Assembly (NCBI GenBank): GCA_947072905.1
Contig: CAMTKF010000018.1
Coordinates: forward strand, 1 to 44,491
Length of the DNA: 44,491 nucleotides
From: an uncultured Bacteroidales bacterium
GTDB lineage: Bacteria > Bacteroidota > Bacteroidia > Bacteroidales > Muribaculaceae
Direction of reading: 5' to 3'
Position 1 is the stretch's first letter; the number at the start of each line of letters is the position of its first letter. Positions 1-8,109 of the stretch are shown piece by piece. A program made the position numbers and the translations under genes. The notes beneath the pieces were generated by a model. The model saw only the letters and a list, made by a program, of their open reading frames with translations. It was not told the origin of the DNA and did not search any database.

Positions 1-67
1 TTTGTTCATTTATTTAACATCTTTTTGGTTTTTCAAAGTTCTCTTTGCTTCGTTCCCGAAAGCGAGT

Positions 68-100
68 GCAAAGTTACGCCTTTTTTATTTACCCTCCAAA
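68..100 (-). promoter_or_regulatory. Strong Bacteroidales-type promoter firing leftward out of the window
   Basis: On the minus strand there is a -33 element TTTGG (100 to 96) and a -7 element TAACTTTGC (76 to 68), separated by exactly 19 bp. This is the consensus Bacteroidetes sigma-ABfr layout, with an A/T-rich tract upstream. The transcript would leave the window to the left with a leader of at least 60 nt, including a short hairpin (GCTT..AAGC arms around 47-63). The architecture resembles rRNA or tRNA operon promoters in this order, but no RNA gene is inside the window. Confidence 0.65.
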
Positions 101-258
101 TTTTTTAGCAACTTTTTTATGCTAAAAAACATACTTTTTTTAACTCGTCGTTGATTATCAGGGAGTTATATTTTTGAGATTTTTTGGGGAATTTTGGGAG
201 TATGGTGAGTTTTGGGATTTTTTGGGAAAAATGCGCGTTTTGAAAAAAATTAAAAAAA

Positions 259-292
259 GAGCGACTGCCGAATTATTTTACTGCAGTCGCTC
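259..292 (-). terminator. Rho-independent terminator of the 317-2769 operon
   Basis: Arms GAGCGACTGC (259-268) and GCAGTCGCTC (283-292) form a perfect 10-bp stem. On the minus strand it is followed by a long T-rich tract (complement of 240-258). It lies just past the stop codon of the gene at 317. Confidence 0.85.
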
Positions 293-316
293 CTGTATAC
301 TATATATTATAGTGAT

Positions 317-2296
317 TTATTCAATATATTCAAATGGCATACCTTCGTCGCCGTTTTTATATATGAGTTCAACCTCTGCGCGGAAATTTCGTCCAAACCA
401 GGTGAAGAATCCTTTTGTAACTATCCGATAGCCATAATCTGTTTTCTGTACATCACATTCCTCATGGTGGGTGAAGTTGCCGAGAGTCTTGAAATCAATG
501 CGCCGTCCGTCTATCACCATGAATTGATCATATAAACGGTATGACACTCCGGTTATATACTGACTCCAGCTCCAATCCGGATTACTTTCGGGCCATGGGT
601 GCAGCATTGCGTTCTTACCCCAATCATATGCAAAACTATTGAAATAGAAGCCCGACGGGCGCGAATCTTTAGGATGGTACTCTGAAGAAATGTCGGGCAC
701 ATCCTTACATGAGTCAAAGCCTATGTACATGCGGTCTTCCTCATAGGTACTCCAGTCATATAAATTATCACCAACCCACCCGTCTTGGAGAATCTCAAAA
801 TTCTTAAGCTCAAAGGGCTTTTCGGCACCATATAATGTTTTTGTAATCGACATGATACACAACGTATCCTGACCCAGATTTGTCATATACCCTTCCTCAT
901 AGCAATTAGAATTATCATATTGCTTGCGATCCATCTTGTATTCAGAATAACCATCTTCGGTTCTTGGTACTACGCACTCCCACTTATAACCTAATGTTCC
1001 TCCTTCTATAAATGCCGAATGTCCATAGTCAGAAAAAACATCAGTACGTACATCTCCGTTGGAGTAATGGCGGTATCGCTTAACTATAGGATAGAAACTG
1101 AGAATCATGTTGTGGTGCGGTTCTTCCCAACGGACGTCAGGCTCATACGACACAGCCACAATTTCGACCTGCTTACAGGCCAGGAAGCTCACCACATAGT
1201 ACACCTGCGCTTCGGCCGGCTCGGTGGTACGTACAGCCGTAGCTTTCTGCTTGAAGACAACAGTAACGCGGTGGAAGGCATAATCATGCTCGGGTGTGAT
1301 ATTATCGAGGGTAAGCGTGCCGTCCTGAAGCTGCTGATACACCTCCTGCGTGGCATCGGCTTCGCTCACCTCGACCACTTCCACATCATGCAGTTGCAGA
1401 TAGGGAAAGTCAACTCCATTTCGCTGAACAGGAATTTCATAGCTCCAGACTACGGGAATGGTCATGCCGCCTACGTTGAACACCTGTCGCTTTGACACGT
1501 CGGAACGCTTTTCTTCCGACACGAGCTGCCACTGAGTGATACCGTCAAAACTGTCGACGATTACAGCTTTGTTGGCATCAAACGAAACAGACACATCAGC
1601 ACGAGGTCTTTCAAAATATGGATTGTGAAGCTCTGAAACATAAACCGAACTCTGATCGAAGTATGCAGCCAAGTCGCCCGCACCCTCAGCAAGAATGACG
1701 CTGTCGCCCGTTACAAAAGAATTATTGTTATTGGAGCGCAACGACCAATTGAGGGTCGATTCGCCGGCATTATAGGGAGATTGCCTGATGGTGACGGCGC
1801 GTTCATAGCCGCCCGACCGTATGAATACGTCGGCTGAGCGTTCACCACCGGTATTGTTAGGCTCAAGGCTGAGCACGATTTCCGACTCACCGGCCTCGCC
1901 CGAATCTTTAACGAGAGTAATCCACCTGCGGTCGGAACGCGACTGCGGCATTTGCAGGTAAGCGAACCAAGGCAAATCAGAAGCAAAAGCGATGGTGAGC
2001 GTAGAGTCGCGTGCGTCGATAATCTTGTGCGCCGGCACATCAAAGAGCGGAGTATTGAACTCAACCGACTGTATATAGCCGGCAGCTCGGCCAATGCATT
2101 CACCATTCTTCAAGAATACATTAAACGAACCATCAGGCGAAATTGTCGTGCGGTCTATATCGGCATTGCTCAGGTCTACTACCGTATTATCTTTAAAATG
2201 TATATGGGTGGAAGGCTGTCCGGGGACAAAGCTTTTCAACACCAAAGGCACTGCAAGCAGCGCGGCTGTGAGGATATAGAGATATGATCGTTTCAT
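317..2296 (-). CDS. Secreted protein with BACON-like domain, function unknown
   Basis: A 659-aa protein with an N-terminal hydrophobic signal segment (residues 5-22), so probably exported to the periplasm or cell surface. Around residues 93-176 is a region with the features of a BACON (Ig-like) domain: a W near the start, a central N-x-T-x-x-x-R strand and a terminal VTIRQSP strand. BACON domains are usually binding or spacer modules in Bacteroidetes surface proteins. The remaining 480 residues (an aromatic-rich C-terminal half) match no family I recognise. Its start overlaps the stop of the upstream gene by 4 bp (ATGA), so the two are translationally coupled and probably act together. A strong terminator follows. 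Secretion and co-expression are well supported; the function is not known. Confidence 0.8.
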   Translation of the reverse strand: MKRSYLYILTAALLAVPLVLKSFVPGQPSTHIHFKDNTVVDLSNADIDRTTISPDGSFNVFLKNGECIGRAAGYIQSVEFNTPLFDVPAHKIIDARDSTLTIAFASDLPWFAYLQMPQSRSDRRWITLVKDSGEAGESEIVLSLEPNNTGGERSADVFIRSGGYERAVTIRQSPYNAGESTLNWSLRSNNNNSFVTGDSVILAEGAGDLAAYFDQSSVYVSELHNPYFERPRADVSVSFDANKAVIVDSFDGITQWQLVSEEKRSDVSKRQVFNVGGMTIPVVWSYEIPVQRNGVDFPYLQLHDVEVVEVSEADATQEVYQQLQDGTLTLDNITPEHDYAFHRVTVVFKQKATAVRTTEPAEAQVYYVVSFLACKQVEIVAVSYEPDVRWEEPHHNMILSFYPIVKRYRHYSNGDVRTDVFSDYGHSAFIEGGTLGYKWECVVPRTEDGYSEYKMDRKQYDNSNCYEEGYMTNLGQDTLCIMSITKTLYGAEKPFELKNFEILQDGWVGDNLYDWSTYEEDRMYIGFDSCKDVPDISSEYHPKDSRPSGFYFNSFAYDWGKNAMLHPWPESNPDWSWSQYITGVSYRLYDQFMVIDGRRIDFKTLGNFTHHEECDVQKTDYGYRIVTKGFFTWFGRNFRAEVELIYKNGDEGMPFEYIE

Positions 2297-2769
2297 AATT
2301 TCTGCACTTTAACCGTTTTACCACCAACTGTTACGAGATATGTGCCTGCCGGTAGCGCGGCATCGGCCACAGTATGCTCGCCGGACTGAAGCAGCTTGCC
2401 ATACACCTGCCGGCCTGCCAGGGTATAGACAGACACCTGAGTATCGCGGGCGAGCGACACAGATATATCGCTGCCGTCTACCCTGATACCGAGGTCGGCT
2501 ACAGAAACATCGTTTACGCCGCCCAAGTCGACATACACCGGGACGTACCTGAGCACATCGGCAGCATCTACAGTGACCGATGTGGTCTTATCGCCAAAAA
2601 CGATGGTATTTTCGGCATACTTGATGACGGGTTTATTGACAAAAAGAAGCGAGAGCGTTGAGCCGTCGGTCATTTCGACCGAGATACTGTTTGGTGGATT
2701 GTCCTGCGCATACGCCGATACCGCCAACAATCCCGCCGAAAGCAAGAAAGATTTTTGTAAGAAACGCAT
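2293..2769 (-). CDS. Small secreted protein with T9SS type A-like sorting domain
   Basis: A 158-aa protein with a clear signal peptide (MRFLQKSFLLSAGLLAVSAYA, cleavage after AYA). The middle third contains a short segment (EMTDGSTLSLLF and following) seen in small Bacteroidales secreted proteins. The last ~70 residues look like a Por/T9SS type A sorting domain: VYTLAGRQVYG, then LPAGTYLVTV and a basic end KVQKL. There is almost no room for a catalytic domain, so it is essentially a signal peptide, a short beta-rich domain and a sorting tail. It is the first gene of a two-gene operon, overlapping the BACON-like gene by 4 bp. Role unknown; a surface anchor or partner for the downstream protein is an inference. 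Confidence 0.8.
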   Translation of the reverse strand: MRFLQKSFLLSAGLLAVSAYAQDNPPNSISVEMTDGSTLSLLFVNKPVIKYAENTIVFGDKTTSVTVDAADVLRYVPVYVDLGGVNDVSVADLGIRVDGSDISVSLARDTQVSVYTLAGRQVYGKLLQSGEHTVADAALPAGTYLVTVGGKTVKVQKL

Positions 2770-2774
2770 TGGAG

Positions 2775-2862
2775 TTAGTGTTTAGAGTTTAGTGGAGAGT
2801 GGAGAGTGGAGAGGATTTAGGATTTAGAGTTTAGAATTTGGAGTTTAGAATTTGGAGTTTAT
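2775..2862. repeat. Iterated TTTAGA/GTTTAG/TTTGGAG short direct repeats
   Basis: The stretch is built of 7-14 bp variants of one word (GTTTAGAG, GTTTAGTGGAGAGTGGAGAG, TTTAGAATTTGGAG twice). It lies between the promoter and the start codon of the 2293-2769 gene, so it would form its 5' leader. Closely related words occur at 38071-38098 and 41708-41742. Confidence 0.7.
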
Positions 2863-2907
2863 TTGGTTGAGGTTAATTGCACTGCGATTTGAACTGTCTC
2901 ATAGGTT

Positions 2908-2916
2908 GCAAAATTA
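2908..2916 (-). promoter_or_regulatory. -7 element for the secreted-protein operon
   Basis: Minus strand TAATTTTGC matches the Bacteroidales TAnnTTTGC -7 consensus. It lies about 140 bp upstream of the start of the 158-aa protein. The expected -33 position falls at the C8/G8 tract (2935-2942), and no good TTTG is seen there. Confidence 0.5.
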
Positions 2917-2999
2917 CTCAAATAATATGGTTTACCCCCCCCATTTGTTAAAGTGTGTTAACACTCGAAATTTTTGCTCTATAGATATATAAAAAATGC

Positions 3000-3037
3000 A
3001 GCGAGGACGCCCGGAATGGTGTCGGGGCGTCCTCGCT
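3000..3037 (-). terminator. serS terminator
   Basis: Arms AGCGAGGACGCCC (3000-3012) and GGGCGTCCTCGCT (3025-3037) form a perfect 13-bp GC-rich stem. A T-rich stretch follows on the minus strand. It lies 24 bp after the serS stop codon. Confidence 0.85.
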
Positions 3038-3060
3038 GATTGCTGCTTTTATTTCAAATA

Positions 3061-4332
3061 TCAATTTATGATATCGAAGCCGGTGTATTTGCGCAGTACT
3101 TCGGGAACAACTATGCCTTCGGGGGTCTGGTTGTTCTCGAGCAGGGCTGCCATTATACGAGGCAGGGCCAGGGCCGAGCCGTTGAGGGTGTGGCAGAGGT
3201 GAGTTTTCTTGTCCTCGCCCTTGTAGCGGCACTTGAGACGGTTGGCCTGGTAGGTCTCGAAGTTAGAAACCGACGATACCTCGAGCCAACGCTTCTGGGC
3301 GGCGCTCCATACCTCGAAGTCGAAGGTGATGGCAGATGTGAACGACATGTCGCCGCCGCACAGACGCAGGATGTGCCAGGGCAGACCCAGGGCGTCGAGC
3401 AGGCTCTGCACGTGGTCTTTCATCTGCTCGAGCGCGGCGTATGAATCCTCGGGGCGTTCGATGCGTACGATCTCAACCTTGTCGAACTGGTGCAGGCGGT
3501 TGAGGCCGCGCACGTCCTTGCCGTAAGATCCGGCCTCGCGGCGGAAGCAGGCTGAGTAAGCACAGTTCTTGATGGGGAGCTTGTCGGCGGGAATAATCAC
3601 GTCGCGGTAGAGGTTGGTGACGGGAACCTCGGCGGTGGGGATAAGGTAGAGGTTGTCGAGAGTCACCACATACATCTGAGCTTCCTTGTCGGGGAGCTGT
3701 CCGGTGCCGTAGCCCGAAGCTTCGTTTACCACATAGGGGGGCTGCACCTCGAGGTAACCGGCCTCGGAAGCCTTGTCGAGGAAGAACTGAATGAGGGCGC
3801 GCTGAAGCTTGGCACCCTTGCCGAGATAAACGGGGAATCCGGCGCCGGTGATCTTCACACCGAGGTCGAAGTCGATGAGGTTGTATTTGCGGGCCAGCTC
3901 CCAGTGAGGCAGAGCATCGTCGGCCAGGTGGGGCATGGGTCCACCGGTCTTTTCAACCACATTATCTTCAGCGGTGAGGCCGCGTGGTACCATGTCGCAG
4001 GGTACGTTGGGCACATTGAGCAGAATCTCGCGGATGTTCTTCTCCACGGCGTCGAGTTGGTCGGCGATATCCTTCTGCGAAGCCTTAAGCTCGGCCACGC
4101 GGGCCTTGGCCTGTTCGGCGAGGTCGCGTTCGCCGGCTTTCATGTGAGCGCCGATTGTGGCGGCGAGCTTATTGAGTTCGGCGGCCTGGTTATCGTTGTT
4201 GAGCTGAAGTGCACGGCGCTCGTCGTCGAGCTTGAGCACACGGTCGATGACCTCTTTACCGTCGAAACCTTTAACTGCAAGGCGCTCGACAATACGGTCG
4301 GGATCAGCCTTGATTTGCTGTATGGTTAACAT
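3061..4332 (-). CDS. serS: Seryl-tRNA synthetase
   Basis: Charges tRNA-Ser with serine (class II aminoacyl-tRNA synthetase, cytoplasmic). The 423-aa length is typical. The N-terminal ~100 residues are the long antiparallel coiled-coil tRNA arm (LDDERRALQLNNDNQAAELN...). Next come TAEVPVTNLYRD, the motif-2 block CFRREAGSYGKDVRGLNRLH, and the motif-3 block NGSALALPRIMAALLENNQT near the C-terminus, which ends GIVVPEVLRKYTG. The start is ATG MLTIQQIKAD, the usual SerRS N-terminus. It lies 52 bp downstream of the YqeY-like gene on the same strand with no promoter element seen between them, so co-transcription is likely. A strong terminator follows. Confidence 0.97.
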   Translation of the reverse strand: MLTIQQIKADPDRIVERLAVKGFDGKEVIDRVLKLDDERRALQLNNDNQAAELNKLAATIGAHMKAGERDLAEQAKARVAELKASQKDIADQLDAVEKNIREILLNVPNVPCDMVPRGLTAEDNVVEKTGGPMPHLADDALPHWELARKYNLIDFDLGVKITGAGFPVYLGKGAKLQRALIQFFLDKASEAGYLEVQPPYVVNEASGYGTGQLPDKEAQMYVVTLDNLYLIPTAEVPVTNLYRDVIIPADKLPIKNCAYSACFRREAGSYGKDVRGLNRLHQFDKVEIVRIERPEDSYAALEQMKDHVQSLLDALGLPWHILRLCGGDMSFTSAITFDFEVWSAAQKRWLEVSSVSNFETYQANRLKCRYKGEDKKTHLCHTLNGSALALPRIMAALLENNQTPEGIVVPEVLRKYTGFDIIN

Positions 4333-4384
4333 TATTATATATTAATGTGTATTATTTACCTTAGTTAATTGGCGAGCCTGATGA

Positions 4385-4837
4385 TTATTTGGCAAGCATC
4401 TCGCGCACCTTTGCAGAAATTGCACGCCCGTCGGCGCGACCGGCCAGAGCCTTTGAAGCCACACCCATCACCTTGCCCATATCGGCGGGCGATGATGCGC
4501 CTACCTGAGCTATGATTCCGGTAAGGGCCTCGGTGAGCTCCTCGTCGGTGAGGGGCTTGGGAAGATAAGTTTCGATAACGGCAAGTTCGGCCAGCTCGCC
4601 CTCGGCGAGGTCGGCACGGTTCTGCTCGGTATAAATCTGCGCAGACTCGCGGCGCTGCTTAGCCATCTTGACGAGGATTTTCATGGCATCGTCGTCAGAA
4701 AGCTCGCCATTGGCACCGGGAGCAGATTTGGCTTCAAGAAATTCTTTCTTAATTCCACGCAGGGCTTCGAGACGCACTTTCTCGCGTGCGAGCATTGCAG
4801 CCTTTATATCGGCGTTGATAGTTTCAAAAAGACTCAT
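4385..4837 (-). CDS. GatB/YqeY domain-containing protein
   Basis: A 150-aa protein of the YqeY family, similar to the tail domain of the amidotransferase subunit GatB; the stand-alone form is thought to contact tRNA, but its role is not established. Hallmarks are MSLFETINADIKAAMLARE at the start, LEALRGIKKEFLEAK, KMAKQRRESAQIY, and the C-terminal GKVMGVASKALAGRADGRAI block. I chose ATG at 4837 over the upstream in-frame start at 4882. The upstream start would lie inside the promoter element (4879-4887), and family members begin MSLFE/MSLK. It precedes serS in a probable two-gene operon. Confidence 0.9.
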   Translation of the reverse strand: MSLFETINADIKAAMLAREKVRLEALRGIKKEFLEAKSAPGANGELSDDDAMKILVKMAKQRRESAQIYTEQNRADLAEGELAELAVIETYLPKPLTDEELTEALTGIIAQVGASSPADMGKVMGVASKALAGRADGRAISAKVREMLAK

Positions 4838-4878
4838 ATATAAAATTGTAGAAATTTGCAATGATGTATAAACTAAGC

Positions 4879-4887
4879 GCAAAGTTA
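4879..4887 (-). promoter_or_regulatory. -7 element for yqeY-like/serS operon
   Basis: Minus strand TAACTTTGC is a perfect match to the Bacteroidales -7 consensus. It is 42 bp upstream of the ATG at 4837 and supports that start choice. Confidence 0.7.
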
Positions 4888-4923
4888 CAAAAACTTGATG
4901 ACAAAACGGTGTGAAAATAACTC

Positions 4924-4960
4924 TAAGTTTGCCGATAAAGAAATAAATTAGTAAATTTGC
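4924..4960 (+). promoter_or_regulatory. Tandem -7 elements for gldE operon
   Basis: Plus strand TAAGTTTGC (4924-4932) and TAAATTTGC (4952-4960) both match TAnnTTTGC. They diverge from the yqeY promoter. The second lies just upstream of the gldE reading frame and makes an initiation codon at 4957 impossible for its own transcript. Confidence 0.6.
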
Positions 4961-4986
4961 AGCGTCTAATCAAATTTTTTATAGCT

Positions 4987-6327
4987 TTGGATATCGACCC
5001 TTTGCCGGCCACAGAGCCGCTTTATTTATTATTGGATGCAATGCCCGCCATGCAGGGCATGAGTGTATCTCAGATAATTGCATTGATACTTGCAATAGCA
5101 TGCCTTGTAGTCTCAGGCTTTGTTTCGGGCAGCGAGATTGCATTTTTTTCACTTAACGAGCAACAATGCGAGGAACTCGACGAATCGAGCTCCGGCCCTA
5201 CCGTGCGCTCGCTGCTGTCGGCCCCCGAACGCCTGCTGGCCACCATACTTATAGCCAACAACCTGGTGAACGTGACCATAGTGGTGCTGTGCAACTACGC
5301 GCTGGGACCGCTCTTCAACGGCATGTCGGCCGTGATGAGCTTCATCCTGCAGACCGTAATCCTCACGTTCCTGATTCTGCTCTTCGGCGAAATCCTGCCC
5401 AAACTCTACAGCACCAACTATCCCCTGGCCTGGGCACGCATGGCCGCGCCGGGTGTGAAGCTGATGACACGCATCTTCTCGCCCTTCTCCAAATTTCTGG
5501 TAGGCTCCACCTCGCTGGTCAACCGCGTGGTCACCAAGCAACCCGTAGCCATCACCACCGACGACCTCTCGCAGGCCCTCGAACTGACTGCCGGCACCAC
5601 CAAGAGCGACAAGGAGATACTGGAGGGAATACTTCGCTACGGCGACACCGAGGCATCGGCCATCATGACTCCACGCATCGACATCACCGACCTGAGCGTT
5701 GACCTGAGCTTCGACCAGGTGATGAAAACCGTCATAGAAACCGGATTCTCGCGCATCCCCGTCTACGAGAACAACCAGGACAACATACGCGGCATACTCT
5801 TCTCGCGCGACCTGCTGCCCTACATAGGCAAGGTGGAAGACGGATTTGACTGGACCAAGCTGCTGCGCGAGCCTTACTTCGTGCCCGAATCGCGACGCAT
5901 CGACGACCTGCTCGAGGACTTCCGCACCCGCAAGCAGCACCTGGCCATTGTGGTAGACGAATACGGCGGCACACAGGGCATAGTGACCCTCGAAGACGTG
6001 CTTGAGGAAATAGTGGGCGACATCGACGACGAGTACGACCAGCCCGAACTCACCTACAAGAAGCTGCGCGACAACACCTACGAGTTTGAAGGCCGCACCC
6101 TGCTCACCGACTTCTTCCGCATCACCGGACTAAACGAGGACGACTACAAGGATATGACCGAAGACGCCGAGACCCTGGCCGGTATGCTGCTGGCCATCAA
6201 GGGCGACTTCCCCAAGGATAAAGAGCCTCTGGTGTATGGCCGATGCCGATTCCTGGTGCTCGATGTCACAGACCACCGCATAGTGAATGTGCGGGTGAAG
6301 GTAATGCCCGAAATCCAGCAAGCATGA
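4987..6327 (+). CDS. gldE: Gliding motility-associated protein GldE (CNNM/HlyC-CorC family)
   Basis: Membrane protein of the DUF21-CBS-CorC family. After about 25 residues there are several hydrophobic helices ([19 protein letters not shown]..., [37 protein letters not shown]). Two CBS domains follow ([13 protein letters not shown]..., [20 protein letters not shown]..., [20 protein letters not shown]), then a C-terminal CorC/HlyC domain. GldE is retained in many non-gliding Bacteroidetes and is functionally linked to GldD. The start is uncertain. The frame is open from a TTG at 4957, which overlaps the promoter; TTG at 4987 gives an N-terminus (MDIDPLP...) like other GldE proteins; the first ATG is at 5041. 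Its stop overlaps the gldD start by 4 bp. Confidence 0.9.
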   Translation: MDIDPLPATEPLYLLLDAMPAMQGMSVSQIIALILAIACLVVSGFVSGSEIAFFSLNEQQCEELDESSSGPTVRSLLSAPERLLATILIANNLVNVTIVVLCNYALGPLFNGMSAVMSFILQTVILTFLILLFGEILPKLYSTNYPLAWARMAAPGVKLMTRIFSPFSKFLVGSTSLVNRVVTKQPVAITTDDLSQALELTAGTTKSDKEILEGILRYGDTEASAIMTPRIDITDLSVDLSFDQVMKTVIETGFSRIPVYENNQDNIRGILFSRDLLPYIGKVEDGFDWTKLLREPYFVPESRRIDDLLEDFRTRKQHLAIVVDEYGGTQGIVTLEDVLEEIVGDIDDEYDQPELTYKKLRDNTYEFEGRTLLTDFFRITGLNEDDYKDMTEDAETLAGMLLAIKGDFPKDKEPLVYGRCRFLVLDVTDHRIVNVRVKVMPEIQQA

Positions 6328-6899
6328 AGCTACTGCACGTCCTGACAGCCGCGGCAGCCATTGCCCTTGCCACATCGGCCGCCGGCTGCTCGGGTAAGAG
6401 CGACACACAGCCGCCCATACCGCGGCGCACAGCATATCCGCGCCCGCAGCTGCCCGACACCGTGCTTGCCGCTGCCGACGGCCTGCCGCTGAAATTCGAG
6501 GTAAACACCGGTGCTGCCGTAGAGCGTCCGCGCCCCGACTGGCTCAACATACGCTATCCCATGCTCGGAGCCACCATACACGTGACATTCACTGCCGCTG
6601 CCGACAGCAACACACTCGACGAGGTGCGCCGCAACCGCATGCAGCGGCTTATGCTCAACGCGGGCGACAAACCCTCGAATCACACCGAATTCACAAATCC
6701 CGACGGCTTCGACATACTCATCGTAGAGACCGAAGGCATATCCACCCCGCTGCAGTTCCTGGCCTCGGGCCCCGACCGGTGGGTGGTGAGCGGAGCAGCA
6801 TACCTCGACAGCTACAACGCCGCGGCCGACTCGCTGCGCCCGATAATCCAAGCCATACGGCACGACATAGAGCGCGCCATGCAACACCTGAGCCGATGA
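6324..6899 (+). CDS. gldD: Gliding motility lipoprotein GldD
   Basis: A 191-aa lipoprotein with signal peptide and SPII lipobox (ATSAAGC, Cys near residue 21). The family pattern is clear: YPRPQLPDT near the start, FEVN, the DWLNIRYP segment, then NHTEFTNPDGFDILIVETEG and the conserved FLASGPDRWVVSGAAYLD block. GldD is needed for gliding and chitin use in Flavobacterium and is conserved in non-motile Bacteroidetes, usually next to gldE as here. ATG at 6324 overlaps the gldE stop (ATGA) and gldD in turn overlaps the next gene by 4 bp, so this is a tightly coupled three-gene operon. Confidence 0.92.
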   Translation: MKLLHVLTAAAAIALATSAAGCSGKSDTQPPIPRRTAYPRPQLPDTVLAAADGLPLKFEVNTGAAVERPRPDWLNIRYPMLGATIHVTFTAAADSNTLDEVRRNRMQRLMLNAGDKPSNHTEFTNPDGFDILIVETEGISTPLQFLASGPDRWVVSGAAYLDSYNAAADSLRPIIQAIRHDIERAMQHLSR

Positions 6900-7444
6900 C
6901 AATCATAGAACTTGACGGCGCCACAATAGCGCTCTCCCCTATCGAAAGCAACACCGCCGGCACACGCCGCGACCACGAACGCCGCGCCATAAGGCAGCTG
7001 GCCGATGCCACCATAGGGGCCGATACAGAGATACTGCACCATGCCGACGGCTCGCCCTATCTGTCGGATACGGCCGCCGGCCACATATCCATAAGCCACT
7101 CGCGCCACGTGGCCGCGCTGCTCATAAGCCGCGAGCCGGGTTGGGGCATAGATATAGAAGAAGCGCGGCAAGAGCAGTTAAGCCGCATTGCCGCGCGTGT
7201 ACTTGGCGAAGATGAAATAAGTGCTTACAGCCACGACCTCGTACAGGCATGGACCCTGAAAGAAGCCGCCTTCAAGGCCGCCGGACTGCCGATAGCCGAC
7301 CTGCGCGAGATACACCTCGGCGCCAACGGCACCATCACAGCCCGCGGGCTGCGGCTAAGCATAGTCGAAAGCCGCGAGGTAGAGGCCGGCGCATACCGCT
7401 GCCGGCTGAGTGTGGTGAAGATTTCTCCCCTGATTACTCCTTGA
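6896..7444 (+). CDS. 4'-phosphopantetheinyl transferase superfamily protein
   Basis: Transfers the phosphopantetheine arm from CoA to a carrier protein (Sfp/AcpT-type superfamily, 182 aa). The diagnostic motifs are present: GHISISHSRHVAAL, the Mg-binding WGIDIEE, and WTLKEAAFKAAG (the WxxKEA motif). The start ATG at 6896 overlaps the gldD stop by 4 bp; a longer in-frame ORF from 6779 would lie inside gldD. A Sfp-like enzyme following gldE-gldD is a common Bacteroidetes arrangement. The 3' end overlaps the convergent upp gene by 11 bp (7434-7444). Confidence 0.92.
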   Translation: MTIIELDGATIALSPIESNTAGTRRDHERRAIRQLADATIGADTEILHHADGSPYLSDTAAGHISISHSRHVAALLISREPGWGIDIEEARQEQLSRIAARVLGEDEISAYSHDLVQAWTLKEAAFKAAGLPIADLREIHLGANGTITARGLRLSIVESREVEAGAYRCRLSVVKISPLITP

Positions 7445-8084
7445 TACCGTAGGCCAGATCGCCGGCATCGCCCAGACCGGGCACGATGTAAGAGTGCGAG
7501 TTAATCTCATCGTCAATAACACCCACCCACAGGGTGCAATCGTCGGGCATCACCGTATTCAGGTACTCCACAGCCTGCTTCGAAGCTATCACGGCAGCCA
7601 GGTGCAGCCCGGCGGGAGTGCCCTTGGTGAGCAGGGCGCGGTAGCTCAGCTCCATAGATGCACCGGTGGCCAGCATGGGGTCGACCAGCAGCAGGGTCTT
7701 GCCGTCGAGACGCGGCGAAGCGAGATACTCTATGCAGATATCAAAATTTTCTTTTTCCTTGAATTTGCGGTAAGCCGACACAAAGGCATTCTCGGCATTG
7801 TCGAAATAAGCGAGAAAACCCTGGTGGAAAGGCACACCGGCGCGGAAAATCGTACCCAGCACAATCTGATCATCGGGAGTGTCGCACTTGGCCACTCCGA
7901 GCGGAGTCTGCACCTCCACCTGCTTGTAATTCAACACCTTTGAAATCTCGTAAGCCATAATTTCGCCCACACGCTCCAGATTACGGCGAAAGCGCATGGG
8001 GTCGCGCTGAATTTCGGTAGAACGCATCTCGAGCAAATATCGGCTCATCAGCGACGGGTTGGCGGCAAAGTTTACAACTTTCAT
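7434..8084 (-). CDS. upp: Uracil phosphoribosyltransferase
   Basis: Pyrimidine salvage: uracil + PRPP gives UMP. The 216-aa length fits. It carries the PRPP-binding loop LLLVDPMLATGAS and the C-terminal uracil-binding segment YIVPGLGDAGDLAYG. The GTIFRAGVPFHQGF segment corresponds to the conserved LRAG(L/V)P block. Monocistronic, with its own promoter region that contains a duplicated element and a perfect palindrome (8110-8167). The 3' end overlaps the phosphopantetheinyl transferase gene by 11 bp on the opposite strand. Confidence 0.97.
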   Translation of the reverse strand: MKVVNFAANPSLMSRYLLEMRSTEIQRDPMRFRRNLERVGEIMAYEISKVLNYKQVEVQTPLGVAKCDTPDDQIVLGTIFRAGVPFHQGFLAYFDNAENAFVSAYRKFKEKENFDICIEYLASPRLDGKTLLLVDPMLATGASMELSYRALLTKGTPAGLHLAAVIASKQAVEYLNTVMPDDCTLWVGVIDDEINSHSYIVPGLGDAGDLAYGIKE

Positions 8085-8109
8085 TCTTATCCTGTATTAT
8101 GTTAGGTTA

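Larger units (their letters stand above)
1..316. other. Intergenic region at left edge
   Basis: No gene is supported here. The stretch is very AT-rich. It holds a leftward promoter (68-100) and the terminator of the gene ending at 317 (259-292). The T/A-rich block at 101-140 lies just upstream of the leftward promoter and could act as an UP-like element (inference). The small ORF that can be read rightward from 174 runs across the terminator and into the antisense of the next gene, so it is not credible. Confidence 0.6.
2770..3060. other. Intergenic region with AT-rich short repeats and C8 tract
   Basis: About 290 bp between the divergently terminating serS and the secreted-protein operon. 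It holds iterated 'TTTAGAATTTGGAG'-like direct repeats (about 2775-2862), a minus-strand -7 element (2908-2916), a run of eight C (2935-2942), a small hairpin AGTGT/ACACT near 2953-2965, and the serS terminator (3000-3037). Confidence 0.6.

Noticed and set aside
4957-6327. gldE start at 4957
   Set aside because: The codon is TTG and overlaps the -7 element, so it cannot be in the transcript made from that promoter.
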